Part shown: positions 47,723-59,080 of the stretch, one piece after another
Layout: each line of letters begins with the position of its first letter
Position numbering within the stretch: position 1 is the first letter of the stretch
Assembly: GCA_039000515.1 (NCBI GenBank)
Contig: JBCFYV010000001.1
Coordinates: 52,086,092-52,150,091, forward strand
DNA from: Timema cristinae
Taxonomy: Eukaryota; Arthropoda; Insecta; Phasmatodea; Timematidae
Direction of reading: 5' to 3'
DNA length: 64,000 nucleotides
Translations under genes and position numbers: made by a program
The notes under the pieces: generated by a model
Seen by the model: the letters and a program-made list of their open reading frames with translations, nothing else
Told to the model about the DNA's origin: nothing
Databases searched by the model: none

Positions 47723-48598
47723 CTACTCCAGCGCTGCTGCGCCAGAGATGATCTCGATGAGTTCACGAGTAATGACAGCTTGCCTAGTGCGGTTGAATGT
47801 GAGTGTGAGCTTGTCTATCATCTCCCCAGCATTCTTACTGGCGTTGTCCATGGCAGTCATGCGTGAAGACTGTTCACTGCATGCTCCCTCTTTCATGGTG
47901 TAAAACAGAAGGGATGCCAATGAGTATTCAATGTAGCTCTGCAAGACTTCATCATCTAGAGAGTCATACACATTTAATTTAGGGGCTGCTGAGACTGCAG
48001 ACAGACTAAACAAGGGCAGGTCAGTATTTACATACGATACAACCGACTTGAACCTATTGTAGACTATCTTCCCAGATGTGAATTCATAACCAGACTCTAG
48101 AATCCACCGAGCGACTTTTGAAGCATCAAGGAAGGTTGGCGGTTTCCTACCAACCTCATTTGCTACCCCAATGATATTTTTGGCATATAATCTCTGAAGA
48201 ATTGCTCTAGACTTGTCGCCAACACAGAAGATCATGACGTCGTCAGACTTCTCTGCAAGCTCGTTTCGTATGATCCTTGCCACAGAGGAATGCACAGCCC
48301 CACAAAGGCCCCTGTCAGAAGTTATGGCCACAATAAGCTTCTTGGGCTTCTCGTTTACCTCAGCGACCTCAGCCCTCTCATAGAAAAGCTTAGCACCTAA
48401 TCCATAAGGTCGGGCCTGCTTCAAGTCCCGCTCAGCTCGCGTGTATTTGGCGGCGGACACCATTTTCATTGACTGAGTAATCTTCTGGATATTCTTCACA
48501 GATTTAAGTCTCATGGATATGTGCTTGAGGGTTGCCATTCCTCTTATCTGTTGCTGGCTGGTCTGTGACCCTAGAATTCTCACTCCACCAAACATCAT
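47723..48598 (-). CDS. ATPsyngamma: ATP synthase subunit gamma, mitochondrial
   Basis: Encodes the central-stalk gamma subunit of F1Fo ATP synthase, which turns inside the alpha3-beta3 ring in the mitochondrial matrix and couples proton flow to ATP synthesis. The 291-residue product is close to the insect family's usual length and uninterrupted. Residues 1-20 look like a mitochondrial presequence (no acidic residue, basic residues, ending IRG before MATLKHISMRL). Conserved segments include KSVKNIQKITQSMKMVSAAK near residue 35, TSDRGLCGAV near 95, and the C-terminal signature ITRELIEIISGAAA. Start: ATG-ATG, the first being in frame with the presequence. Seven residues upstream of the start on the message is a good 3' splice site, so an untranslated first exon is likely. 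The whole coding region lies in one exon. Regulation cannot be read here. Clear identity; the only open points are the first exon and promoter. Confidence 0.98.
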   Translation of the reverse strand: MMFGGVRILGSQTSQQQIRGMATLKHISMRLKSVKNIQKITQSMKMVSAAKYTRAERDLKQARPYGLGAKLFYERAEVAEVNEKPKKLIVAITSDRGLCGAVHSSVARIIRNELAEKSDDVMIFCVGDKSRAILQRLYAKNIIGVANEVGRKPPTFLDASKVARWILESGYEFTSGKIVYNRFKSVVSYVNTDLPLFSLSAVSAAPKLNVYDSLDDEVLQSYIEYSLASLLFYTMKEGACSEQSSRMTAMDNASKNAGEMIDKLTLTFNRTRQAVITRELIEIISGAAALE

Positions 48599-48660
48599 TT
48601 TGGTGGGATGTGTTCAATACTGCAAACAAAGAGAGGATTAGCAATTATTCAGAGAAAAAG
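48599..48660 (-). promoter_or_regulatory. 5' UTR end and splice acceptor of ATP synthase gamma
   Basis: Read on the minus strand, the sequence before the start is CTCTCTTTGTTTGCAG (intron end, AG at 48621-48620), then TATTGAACACATCCCACCAA and AATG. The pyrimidine tract plus CAG is a standard acceptor. An upstream exon should lie above 48.7 kb but I cannot place it. Confidence 0.65.
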
Positions 48661-49036
48661 CACACCAGTACATTTGTTATTACTAGTTAATACACATTAG
48701 GCATTTATAAAGGAGTCTGAGTAGAAGGCTAGGTGTAGTAACTCCAGAGCCTTGGTATGCATGAGGGAGGAACGGGTCAGAAAATATTCTGACATAATAA
48801 TATAAGTTAAAATGTATTTTCCCATTATGTCTTGTTTACTAAAATTTTCTATTTTAAATATACAAATATACACACACAAAATTACTGTGGAACTAAGCTG
48901 ATGCAACAAAATTAATCTAACATAAGATAATGTGTGTACTTTTTTTAACTGAGGAAATTATTATTCTCTTCAGGAAAATATAGCATGGCTTGTGATTAAT
49001 TAATGCAGTGTTCCACAAACTTTTTAAATTTGTAAA
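48661..49036. other. AT-rich, probably 5' UTR intron of ATP synthase gamma
   Basis: No coding text. If the acceptor at 48620 is used, this is intronic. Confidence 0.4.
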
Positions 49037-49206
49037 GAACGGTGTTATACTAGCTGTTTGGGTTATGCACCTATGTACTAATTACACTAATGTGTTAGGG
49101 ATCAGGAAGGTTTAATTTATAGGAATTGCACCCCAATCTACCTGTCTTCGGCAGTTTAATCTATTATGAGAATAGCGCTTTAGACCATGCGGCGATCAAA
49201 GCATGT
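49037..49206 (-). mobile_element. SINE-A copy, internally deleted
   Basis: In reverse: GGTTATGCACCTATGTAC, AATTACACTAATGTG, GAAGGTTTAATTTATAGG, then a jump (B-box lost) to CTTCGGCAGTTTAATCTA and GACCATGCGGCGATCAAAGC head. Confidence 0.7.
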
Positions 49207-51161
49207 CTTCTTAAGATAACAGTAGACTTAACAAGCTTTTGTTTTTGTGGCACACATTTTTGTTTTAGGTGAGCGCCACTGCACCAGAAAATGGATTATG
49301 CACCCAGTCCGGCGGTTATACTATCATAATTAGAAAGTATGGACTAATTTACCCCCCTGAAACAACTTCAAATTTTCCAAGATTAAAGGTTGAAGGTCTT
49401 TTTCATGACTGCTTCTTTAACATTTGGAAACATTTCATTCAAACAATTATGAATATGGCTAAACCATAGATCTAACTTCATGCGAAAGCTTTAGATTTTA
49501 TCAACTTTATTTAAAATTTTAGTAATTATGAGTAAGTAAGAAAAGTGAATGATACACGACTGCTGCTTGTACGAATTATATTTGTGTTATAGCAATGTGT
49601 GGTGATATGGGTTACGGCCGCATGGCACACCTAGTTCACCGCCGCGGTAGAGCGGGGTATTAAATTAAAGTACAGTCTACCTGACTATGAAATGACATTA
49701 AACACTGCTACCTCTAACCAGCTCTCTGGCCTTAAGGAACTTGAAAGTTCATGGCCGCCAGAATTAAGCTAGCTATTTGATTCTATCGTGAGCCACCTCC
49801 ATTTATTAATAAGAATTTTATAAAACTATTTTCAAAAGAAAACTTGAGACAAAAGAAACAGCTAAAGTAGCTTATCTTTATATTGTGTACGCCAAAGTGG
49901 TTGTTTATTTAGGGTATGTTAAATACTATCTTCGAAAAGAAACATCAGCAACCAATTGTTTAGTAGACAAAATATTCGATGAGAATTGTTAAAAAGTCCC
50001 AATTACTGTAGATCTGAGAAAATAATAATGAAGCCAAATAATGAGAACGAAATAATAAACCAACATGGAACTAAGCCCACAATGGTATGATTGTTTTGCA
50101 CTCCCAGTATATTTAAACTTTTTCAAACAAGTCTTTGTGTGTGTGTTCATTTTTTAATTGAATTTTGAGGAAAAATTAATGCATCAAAGTTGTTAGTCCA
50201 CCAATTTGTTTTTTCCCTCTTGCAAGTTAGTTTACACATCTCTGGATCTCTGGAAGTTGAAAAAAAAACTAAAGCTGCCATGAAAACTTGCCCCTTAATT
50301 TCTTGAGACAAGGAAGGCTATGTTTGTAAGGTTGGGTTAGTTTATCACTCATAACTAGAGCCCTGATTAGTATGTAATTACATATTTTTATCCTGCCAGT
50401 TAGAAACGTGAAAAGCAGAATGTCGGCGATTAAGTTGCTTAGGACATTATTTTCAATTTTAATTTTACATACTTTTACATATTCTACTGAATCCTACAAA
50501 TTTTCAACGATACTACATAAAATCAAATATTTTGCATGTTTTTTATATTGTTATTGTTTTTGAGCAGCACGCCTCTCGTGTGACACACCAGTTGTAAAAA
50601 CAATAATTATATATCCATTAGCTCATTTTACCTTTGTTCTTTGGTCCGGGATAATAAATGAGTAAAGTGGCAAGGTAAAGAACAATGATAAAAACAGAAC
50701 CCAAAATCAGTCAAGAAAATGTAATTTGAAGTCCATCACCATATTACGGCACATAAACCAGTCTTTTGAAAAGTACACTAGATCAACCATGTCTATAGGT
50801 GTAGGTGTAGTATTAATGCCAGCTAGTAGGTCTAGGCCAAACATTTAAGCTTGGGTAAAGGGGGTGGGGGGAGTGCGGTTATAGAATTATAGGAAAATGC
50901 CTTATACTTGGAGTGGTCTGACTTTCATTTGTTTTCAAATAGGCTTGGACAGTGGAGCAAGAAAATATAATAGCAATCAACCAAGCGCATTTTCCAAGAA
51001 TTCCAAGTGCCAAACCTCCACACACAAATTGTATCCCACCACCACCCCCACCCTCCCTTTGCACCAAAGTTTATTTCGACCACAGCTTCATACCTGTAGT
51101 TATTTCACCAAGTATCAGTTAATAGAGTGCAAGTGATAGATAGAGATAGTGTTTTGTAAGA
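49207..51161. other. Intergenic or intronic DNA
   Basis: A GC-rich patch at about 49608-49660 (GGTTACGGCCGCATGGCAC, CACCGCCGCGGTAGAGCGG) is the only CpG-dense stretch within 1 kb upstream of ATP synthase gamma; it could be its promoter or first exon, but nothing proves it. A 79-codon frame at 50897-51136 has no domain. Confidence 0.35.
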
Positions 51162-52624
51162 ATGGCACTAAGGCCATCCTCACTGTCTGTGAAGATACGT
51201 TCATGGATAAAAATGGATGAAGATTTTACTAATGATGGGAAGATTTTTGTTTGCCAAGTATGTGACAAGAAGATAGGTTGTTCCATGGAGTCACAGATGG
51301 AACAACATTTAAGAAGTGCTCTTCACACCCGTAAATAGCAGATACAGTCTTCTAAGAAGCAAGTTAGGCTCACTTAGATGAAACAGGGACCTTTCTCTTC
51401 GAAAAATGAATTCTTTAAAGAGCTGTGCAGTGCAATGGTAGCAGTTAATATTCCATTGCATAAACTCTAAAGCCCACAGTTTCGCACATATTTGGAGAAG
51501 AATTTCAATAGAAATGTTCCAGACGAGTCCACATTCAGAAAAAACTACTTATATGTATGATATGAAGACATGATGAAACACATACGAAACGTAATTGGTG
51601 ACTCCTACGTTTATGTTACTGTTAATAAAACAACAGATGCCATGGGACACTACATAGCCAATCTCATTGTAGAAAATTGGATTCTAAATCCCCATCAAAA
51701 TCATTTCTGATCTACTTGAAGGTGCTAGAGCAAACGAATCACAGTATGATCGCAAGGTTCGTCAATGATGGACTGAAAGTGCTGTGGCCGAAGGATATGT
51801 GCGAGGAGAAAGTGTTAGTCATCTACTCAGATGCCACCGCCTACATGATAAAAGCAGCAACAGTTCTTAAAGGCTTATACCTAAACCTGATCCACTTCAC
51901 GTGTTTGACCCCTGCATTACAGCGTTTTGCCGAAGAAGAGATAACTTTCCTAATGTAAATAAGCTGATATCGGCAACTAAAAAAGTATTCATGAAAGCAC
52001 CACAAATAATTCCTGTTTACAGAGATAAACTCCCACACGTGCCTTTACCCCCAGAACCAGTGCTTACAATGTGGGGTACATGGGTAGAAGCAGTGAACTT
52101 TTATTGTGATCATTTCAAAGAAGTCCATTCAGTAATGAATATGTTCCCATCAGAATCGACCATTTTCGTACGTGAATCTCAGGATGCCTTTCAAGACTCA
52201 AAAGTAACTTCTTCTTGTGCTTATATCAAAAGAAACTTCGGCTGGTTACCAAGTGCAATCAATCAGCTAGAATCATCAGGAATCTCTCTCCAAGAATCAA
52301 TGAGTTTAATAGACAAATGTAACAAAGAAATTTGTGCCATGCCAGAGGACATAGGAATAAAAGTTAAAACAAAATTCCAGACTGTGTTGAAAAGAAACCC
52401 AGGTTAGGCCTACTCTAAATATGTTTGTATGTGTGTGTGCGCTAAAAGTGCTAAGGGGTAAAGTTGTTGATCCGCCTGAAGAAATTTTGGATGGAAAAAT
52501 TCCTTCATACAAATATGCTCCTGTGACTTCTTATGATGTAGAAAGAAGCTTCTCCTCATATAAAACATTTTATCTGATTGAAGACCAACATCAAGTTCAG
52601 ATAATATTGAAAAGTATCTTGTAA
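51162..52624 (+). pseudogene. Decayed hAT transposase with BED-type zinc finger
   Basis: Starts at ATG 51162 and runs to 52624 through several stops and frame changes. The N-terminal segment FVCQVCDKKIG followed by QMEQHLRSALHTRK is a BED/C2H2-type finger (C-x2-C ... H-x5-H), as in CGGBP1-like and other hAT proteins. The middle has STFRKNYLYV, DSYVYVTVNKTTDAMGHYIA (the family's DE/DETTD-like segment, acidic residue altered) and NSVYSDATAYMIKAA-like text near 51830. The longest clean piece (51901-52407) has EPVLTMWGTWVEAVNFYCDH. The end (about 52527-52580) has YAPVTSYDVERSFSSYK, the hAT dimerisation motif. Stops after HTRK, at 51376 and elsewhere rule out a working transposase. Terminal inverted repeats were not found. 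Confidence 0.85.
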
Positions 52625-53146
52625 TTCACTGTGTATCTAAACAGGAAATGTGCTAATCCTGAATCCTCATTTGGACATGTATTATCTTTTAAGTGATTGG
52701 TTTAAATGAAAGTTTCTAGTGTTTATATGGTTTCTAAAATTGGTTATATAGTGCAATTTATTTGACATCTATTAGTGGGAAATTTATTAGATGTAAACAA
52801 ACTAATAATGCAATACAAATAGTTAAAAAATTAACTGTATGCGGGTATTTAGAAAAGTGTTTTTCTATTACTTCCATCAGAAATTTGCATCTATGAAATT
52901 AATTTTTGTTCAATAATAAATGTATTTATTATAAACGAGGATATATAAGGTTTGATCAATGTTACATATTTTAACATTATGACATATTTTGTAGGTTAAT
53001 ACAACATAAAAATCCAGGCTCTGCTCATAACATATAAAAATAAGGATATGAAATGGAAATAGAATATAGGAAAAGACACCAAAACTTTGATATACAAGTC
53101 ATATTATAAACTTATATCGACGTCCCAGGCATTCTTTGGAATCATG
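52625..53146. other. AT-rich intergenic DNA
   Basis: Nothing recognised. Confidence 0.4.
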
Positions 53147-53538
53147 GTGTCTACTTAACTTAACCAATGAAATTCTCAACTTTTTTTCCTGATCATTCCC
53201 TAAAATTTCCAACTCAAAAGTATGTCACACCCTTTTAACCCCCACCTATCCCCCTCATATTTTTTATGAATAGTAATAAGTTTTAAAATTTAAATAAACA
53301 TGTTTTTTTATTTGTATTAACATAGTTTAATAGGAATTATAAAATTATATTACACACCTACAGAAAGAAAAGACATTTTAATTTTACTGATTTAATATTA
53401 TCATATTTCATATTTTGAGTAAAACAACAGTGTTCCAGATTTTTTTTTTTTGTTTGCCAAATTCCTGATTTATTTCAGTTTTTTTCCCCAACCACTTCAA
53501 ATTTCCGGTTAATTCCAGTTTTCCCGGATGGTAGACAC
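53147..53538. mobile_element. Small inverted-repeat DNA element, about 392 bp
   Basis: Left end GTGTCTACTTAACTTAACC; the right end on the minus strand is GTGTCTACCATCCGGGAAAA. The subterminal text (TTCCGGTTAATTCCAG, AAATTCCTGATTTATTTCAG) recalls a common insect DNA element with AGTGTCTACC termini. No flanking duplication found. Confidence 0.55.
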
Positions 53539-53927
53539 TCTGATATAGTTTTCATTTCTTGTGTCCTACAATTACTTATATTTCTGATAAATATTCAATA
53601 AACGGATTATATCACCTGACCGCTTCAAAACTTTTGATTTATCAGACAGGATGATAAACAAACACACCATAATACCCACAATTTAATAAACAAATACAGT
53701 GATGAGGACAGAGTTTGACTTTCACACAAGACTACCCCCACATTATTAGTACTGGTTACTAGGTCACATGACCATGGAGCAGCGCGCTACCAACGATTTG
53801 AATTGAACATGTTAAATTCAGTCGCTTGTTGGACATGCGAGTGGCAACTACCCTGCACACTTGGCGACTTGAAGGAGACTAGTAGCGACTACTGTAGTTT
53901 AACACAGGCTTAGGAAATCTCTACAGA
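53539..53927. other. Unique spacer
   Basis: Nothing recognised. Confidence 0.4.
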
Positions 53928-54145
53928 GACCCGCTTTGGTGGCCACATAGTCTAAGGTGTGACTATAGCAGTAGACTAGACTGCCGATGATGGGGAGATC
54001 ATGGTTCGAATCTCGGTCCGGTGTAGCACGAGTGGTTTTTCTAATATATTTTTTTTACTCTCCCTCCATTCAAATGTGGGTACACTTTCTCTAAATATTA
54101 TCTTTCTAATCCCTAAAACCATTAGCGTAATTATTACATATTACA
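53928..54145 (+). mobile_element. SINE-A copy, tail cut
   Basis: ACCCGCTTTGGTGGCCACAT head, CTGCCGATGATGGGGAGATC, ATGGTTCGAATCTCGGTCC B-box region, CAAATGTGGGTACACTTTC, CCATTAGCGTAATTATTAC. The shared tail is absent; a second SINE follows within 50 bp. Confidence 0.85.
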
Positions 54146-54191
54146 AGGTGGAGTTGGAAACCATTTAGGAGAAGCCACCTGACCGGATCGA

Positions 54192-54430
54192 GCTATTTCA
54201 ATGGTGTCCTATGGCGAAACTCTCGCAATACACTGGACTGCTGATAGCTGGGTGATTGAGGTTAGAATTCTGGTTGGGTGTACAGAGAGGGTGTTTTCCT
54301 AAATGGTTTTCACCTTTCCCTTTACACAAATACGAGTACATGTAATATAAATACAACCTTCCTCCCTTATCCATTAGCATACATTATGTGTATAGCCCAA
54401 ACAAATTGAAAGACTATATGTGATTAAAAA
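54192..54430 (+). mobile_element. SINE-A copy, diverged
   Basis: ATTTCAATGGTGTCCTATGG head, CTGGACTGCTGATAGCTGGG, GAGGTTAGAATTCTGGTTGG (B-box mutated), AAATACGAGTACATG, TGTGTATAGCCCAAACAAAT tail remnant. Confidence 0.75.
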
Positions 54431-54689
54431 ACCAATCAAAAATGCAATATGCACCGCTATAGTAGATTCAAACATTATTAATGGGGGAATAGTACATGAA
54501 GATGGGCAATTGGTGACACTTTTATTATGTCATATTATAGTAAATAAATTAATTTAGATCATTAGGGGCCCACATGAACAACAAAAATAGGCCCCTACAT
54601 TATTTCCAAAAGCCTAATAAAATAAGCTAAATATTGTAAGAAAATTTCATTAAATTTTGAAACCAAAACAAAACACATCTAAATCACCA

Positions 54690-54960
54690 GAATGTAAACA
54701 TGGAAAGAAAGAACAGTGAATGTAAGAGAGAGCAGGGGAGTTGAAGTCATGGGGATGAAGTTTGTGAGGAACTTGTTAGTTGTCACGAGGAGAAACATGA
54801 TTAGGAATGAAGCTATCCGCGAAATAGTGGGAGTACAGGGAATACGTGAGATAGTAAAGGAAGCAAGAATGAGATGATATAGGCATGTAATGATAAGGAA
54901 AGAATACCACAGAGAATGACAGAGATAAAATATGTAGGAAAAAGAGACCACACAGAAGAG
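54690..54960 (+). pseudogene. LINE ORF2 fragment, reverse-transcriptase C-terminal part
   Basis: Reads MGMKFVRNLLVVTRRNMIRN then EAIREIVGVQGIREIVKEAR, a stop, and YRHVMIRKE: the well-known segment after the RT domain of arthropod LINEs (usual form: a KFLR..G.TR.D.IRNE..R stretch, then a RLRW.GHV.R piece). Internal stops make it a relic; text weakens after 54960. Its clade is not the I type found further right. Confidence 0.75.
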
Positions 54961-55100
54961 CAAGAAAGACGTGAAATGCAGATTATAAAAAGTGTGAAAG
55001 TGAGGGGAAGAATGGAAGCGATTAAAGGTGGAAGGATAGAGGAATATGGAGGCATTTTACCAAAACGACTTGGCCACAAGCTTGTAACTACGATTATTTG

Positions 55101-55790
55101 ACCCATGAAAATTGACAATATTCGAACCATTTTAGTGTACTACCCCCATTAATATCATCCCAATAAATAATAAAATATATTTTATATATTATTTAATTAG
55201 ATCACACCCTTTGGCAAAGGTTTGTGGGGTACCTAGCCTTGAGCGAGAATAAGCTAGCAGACCGATTAAGAGTAGGACTAGATGCTAACATTTGTTAGAG
55301 ATGATCGAAAATACCACTTCTAATTGTTAGAATAATTTATTTTAGACAGAGTACATAAACTAAAGTTATTAAAATAAACATTATTATATTAATATTAAAT
55401 TAAATACCCAGATGTTAGAAACTGTCCTCTAGTGCCCTCCACAGATAACGTTGTAAGGCTTAAGGAAAATGTGACCAAAGCTGACTAAAATCAGAAACGG
55501 TCAAATTAAAGATAGATATATTTTAATTGTGAAACTCTTATTATTTTTTTTGTATTACGTTTATCCACAAATATATACTATTCAAAGATTTTAAGCGTCA
55601 ACATATCATGCATATAAGTAAAAATATATGGTTTACGTAAATCCTTCATCTGTTGGCAAAGATTGTACCAGTCTCTGCTGATTTATGGAGGTATATGGTC
55701 AACAAAACAAACCGCCCAGCCACTAACCATAGTTTTCTAGACTGGAGCCACTATATTTTCATTCAAATGGCTCCTAAGTTGTCCTCACGA
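55101..55790. other. AT-rich intergenic DNA
   Basis: Nothing recognised. Confidence 0.4.
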
Positions 55791-55905
55791 GGCTGAACAG
55801 ACCCCGTTTGAGACCCACTGCATCACAGAGAATCCATAAATGCTGGTAATCGAACCCAAGACCTCCGAATCTGTACCTAAGAACTCAGACCACAATATTA
55901 TAGGG
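55791..55905 (-). mobile_element. tRNA-like SINE fragment
   Basis: On the minus strand: GTGGTCTGAGTTCTTAGG then GTCTTGGGTTCGATTACCAG, a B-box in a tRNA-like context, then GTGGGTCTCAAACGGGGTC. Closest in style to the SINE at 31597. Limits uncertain. Confidence 0.45.
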
Positions 55906-56982
55906 GCACTCACTTTATTTATATATCCATTTAAAACTAACAAAATGATCAAATATAATGAAAATAATTGCAAAGCCAAATTTGTCCTAAATTTATTTTC
56001 TCTTTGGTAATACATACTAGGCCAGGCGGGGCCAAGATATTTTATGGGCTTAAAATGTTCCTTGGGCCAATATACGAGACAAATTTCGTTTTCCCCCTCC
56101 CTCGACCTATACATAACGTTTGGCAGGGGCGTAAATTACAAAAAAAAAATGATTTTATTAAGAGCTTATTTATTTTTTGTTTTTTGATGAAAGTGCATCA
56201 AATATAAATTAAGATACATGAAATTCCCTACAAAACATGTTCTATTAATCTTTTTCGTAGGATCTATATTTTGGGAGTAATATCCGGACAAATTTTGAAA
56301 ATTTTAAAAAGTGTTGGAAATTAATACTTTCACTCGTGATGCGATAATTAACAATAAAATAAATTTTTTAAAAACTTTTTCATAATTAGTAAGGAACGAA
56401 TTGTACTAATTTAGGAGAATTTAATTTTAATTGCTTTGAAGAACTATATTATGTTTCCAAAGAGTATTAATATGATGTATTAGGTAAAAAACATCAATTA
56501 CAAAGTTACAAATTCATTTGAAAGATATTTGGTAAGATTATAACGAATCAGTGTCTTAGGACTTAAATATTGTGATATATATTATATTTATACATTTACA
56601 AATTAAATAACATATTGAAAACAATTAAAAAATATTAAAAACCCATTAAAAATATATTAAAAAAACATTGATACATCAAATAATCGTAAAGTTGGTTGAA
56701 TTTTGTCTGATATAGTACAATTAGTTTGTATAATGTTATTATTCTTCGTCAATTATTAAATTGATAAGAAAACAACATGTACTTAAGGAGAAATATTAGT
56801 ATGTATTAAGAAAACAATTTGTATTAAAAAGAAATATGCTGAGAAAAATATTAAAATTGAATTGTTCCATATCTGTAGTCCCTTGTTCCTTGGTTTGATG
56901 TATAATTGCTTCGACATGTTTCGATGCACTACGGCATCATTCTCAAGACATGATAGTGGAGAGAATGAGTGTTCCAACTAAT
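55906..56982. other. AT-rich intergenic DNA
   Basis: TGTTTCGATGCACTACGGCA followed by TCATTCTCAAGACATG at about 56917-56953 is the kind of short motif that recurs in insect mobile DNA, but no ends are visible. No gene. Confidence 0.35.
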
Positions 56983-57000
56983 GGGGGGGGGGGGGGGGGG

Positions 57001-59080
57001 GGGGGGGCATAGGTGTGCAAAGTGTGGAGGTGGTCATCTCATAGAAGAATATCTACAAGGAACCCCAAAATGTGTTCAATGGGGGGGGGGCCTCATTTGG
57101 CGACCGACCGAACGTGTCCCGAGTGGATGCGACAGCGTCAAATCAAATCTACAATGGCTCGTCGCAATTTGTCGTACCGGGAGGCTGGTCAGGCTGTGGA
57201 CCGCAACTCTTCCCACAAGTCGCGTTATGCAACCAGGGGGGTTCAATTTGTCATGTGCAATTCTCAATTCCTAAATATGCTAATACGGCCACGCAATGTA
57301 ACGTCCTACGCGGTGACTCTTTCGAGTACCCTGGAACAGGTTGTTGGGGATATGGACGTGGATTCGTCAGAAAGCTCTATCGAAGGAACATTAGACGACA
57401 TCATAAGTGTGTTACACCCCCTTCTCCTCAACTGGACAAGGGCAGGTGAACACGTACAATAAGGAAAGAGGGCAGGAAAACAACAAGAAAATGAGTTAAT
57501 TGCAGAAGAGCGTTAGGACCACATATTTGTTGATAGGCCTATACTTGGACCTATTCAATAATCTGCCGCCATGAACTTTTCTCAATCACCATCCACTACT
57601 ATACCTAAAGACTCAAAAGGAACGGTACGAGAGTCTTTTGTTTGTTCAGCCAAAATTACTTTGAACTTGTCGATGTAAATTAAAGATTGCGAGTCTAATA
57701 AATAATTATTTATTTGAGAATAGATTAACAATAATTATATATGTATATATGTGTCTATATATATATAAGTAACAACAGATAGTTACAAGAGAATTACATA
57801 AAATAAAAAAAAGGTTATGCCCATAACAATACTGAGGCGCTGTATCCATAGCAACCTTGTTCTAACGGTTACTTTTACAATGTAGCCATTACATAAACAA
57901 AAAAAAAAGAGGTAAAGGGGTTATGTCCATAACTATACTGAGGCGCTGTAGCCATAGCAACCTTATCCTAACGATTACATTCACTACGTAGCTTACGGCC
58001 CCTTAACAGGCCTCAGCGGCAACCCGCAGTGCGCGCTCCATAGTTACAAAACATTAGCGTATTACTTAAATGCCAACCCAAAAAGAAAGTAATATACTTA
58101 TATTATTCTTAGCCCAAATTAATCCAGGCATTCGCCTTGTAAAGGTAAGTTAAAAAAAAATATATAAAAGGTCCCTCATAGTTTCAATCACGGGACAACA
58201 AGCCGAAAGGGCAAAACCCTAGCAATATATTTAACAAATTATATATAGCATTACGTCATATTAATCTACGTACTTAGCCATTCTTACAATATTACAGAAA
58301 ATGACAGATGAAAGTCGAAAGGAAATTTAGAATGTACTGGCCAAAAAGAGAATTTAGACCTAACCTATAGTCTATTTAAAATATTCTTTAAATATTTTCC
58401 AAACAGTAAATTTTGAGTAGTACGGCCGAAATTTGAATTTATACCTTTGGGAATAATCCCATCCCGTGATGTGTGTCCAAGACACGGGCAAACCAAGAAG
58501 TGCCGCTTAAGGCAAACGACATCAGATTATAAGCAATTTTTCTCTGAGAGGAGGGGAACATAGGGGAAGCAAAAGAACATAGTAGAACATTCACATGAAA
58601 CAGCGGGATTGGTGGTAAAGAACAAATAGGTCATTGGAGAGACGTCGGGAACATCACGTGATCACTGTCAGACCACTTCCCATGGGGCAACGTGAGAAAT
58701 GCCACGCTCACCACGCCACACCTCCACAGTCTATCAGTTACGCCTTTTCACTCGGGGCGAGAACAATGTACACGGGCCGGGATGTTTGTTGATGAGACTT
58801 CACACACGGAGACCGAGAAACGGGGCAGTTTTGGTGAGTCTTGTTATGTCCACTCTTCGTGGTTGTAGACTTGGTGTTATTTAACTCATATTTGCTTCTT
58901 GCTTGTAACGTTGATCTCAAGCAACGTTACATAAGTAAGGGGGGGGAACAGATGGTTTCTAAAGTTGTATCGCTCCTAGTAACCGTGGCTTCCTTAGTGC
59001 CAGGAGCGTTAGATCTACCAAGTTTAATGGGAATAACAGGGAAAATCCAAACGTTGTTAAGGGATTTGCGACGCAAGTAG
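57001..59080 (+). pseudogene. LINE ORF1 (gag-like) remnant with two zinc knuckles
   Basis: ORF1 of such LINEs is an RNA-binding chaperone that packages the element's transcript. Visible here are HRCAKCGGGHLIEEY and, after a shift through a run of G, PKCVQWGGG then PHLATDRTCPEW: two CCHC knuckles, each with one cysteine replaced (Y and W). MRQRQIKSTMARRNLSYREA follows, a stretch usual just behind the knuckles in I-type ORF1. The frame stops at 57462; similar text goes on with breaks to about 57670. After an insertion of about 1.26 kb, the C-terminus seems to resume at about 58930 (SLLVTVASLVPGALDLPS, ending LLRDLRRK, stop at 59078). Broken, not functional; that the last piece belongs to ORF1 is inferred from position. 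Confidence 0.75.
57674..58931. mobile_element. Insertion between the ORF1 pieces, possible solo LTR
   Basis: The ends TGTAAATTAAAG (57674) and AACGTTACA (to 58931) would fit an LTR with TG...CA termini and short inverted repeat TGTAA/TTACA, but flanking 5-mers (GTCGA, TAAGT) do not match. Inside is a direct repeat of about 75 bp (57812-57887 and 57918-57992: TTATGCCCATAACAATACTG, TTATGTCCATAACTATACTG). No coding text. Origin uncertain. Confidence 0.35.

Noticed and set aside
51162..52624. Domesticated hAT-derived host gene
   Set aside because: Several in-frame stops and frame changes; no continuous frame and no introns that would rescue one.
54813..55130. 105-codon minus-strand hydrophobic frame
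   Set aside because: Antisense of the plus-strand LINE fragment, whose RT C-terminal motif is recognisable; the hydrophobic look comes from purine-rich coding on the other strand.
57072..57449. 125-codon frame beside the ORF1 zinc-knuckle frame
   Set aside because: An alternative frame of the same DNA; the frame with PHLATDRTCPEW and MARRNLSYREA is the one that matches the family.
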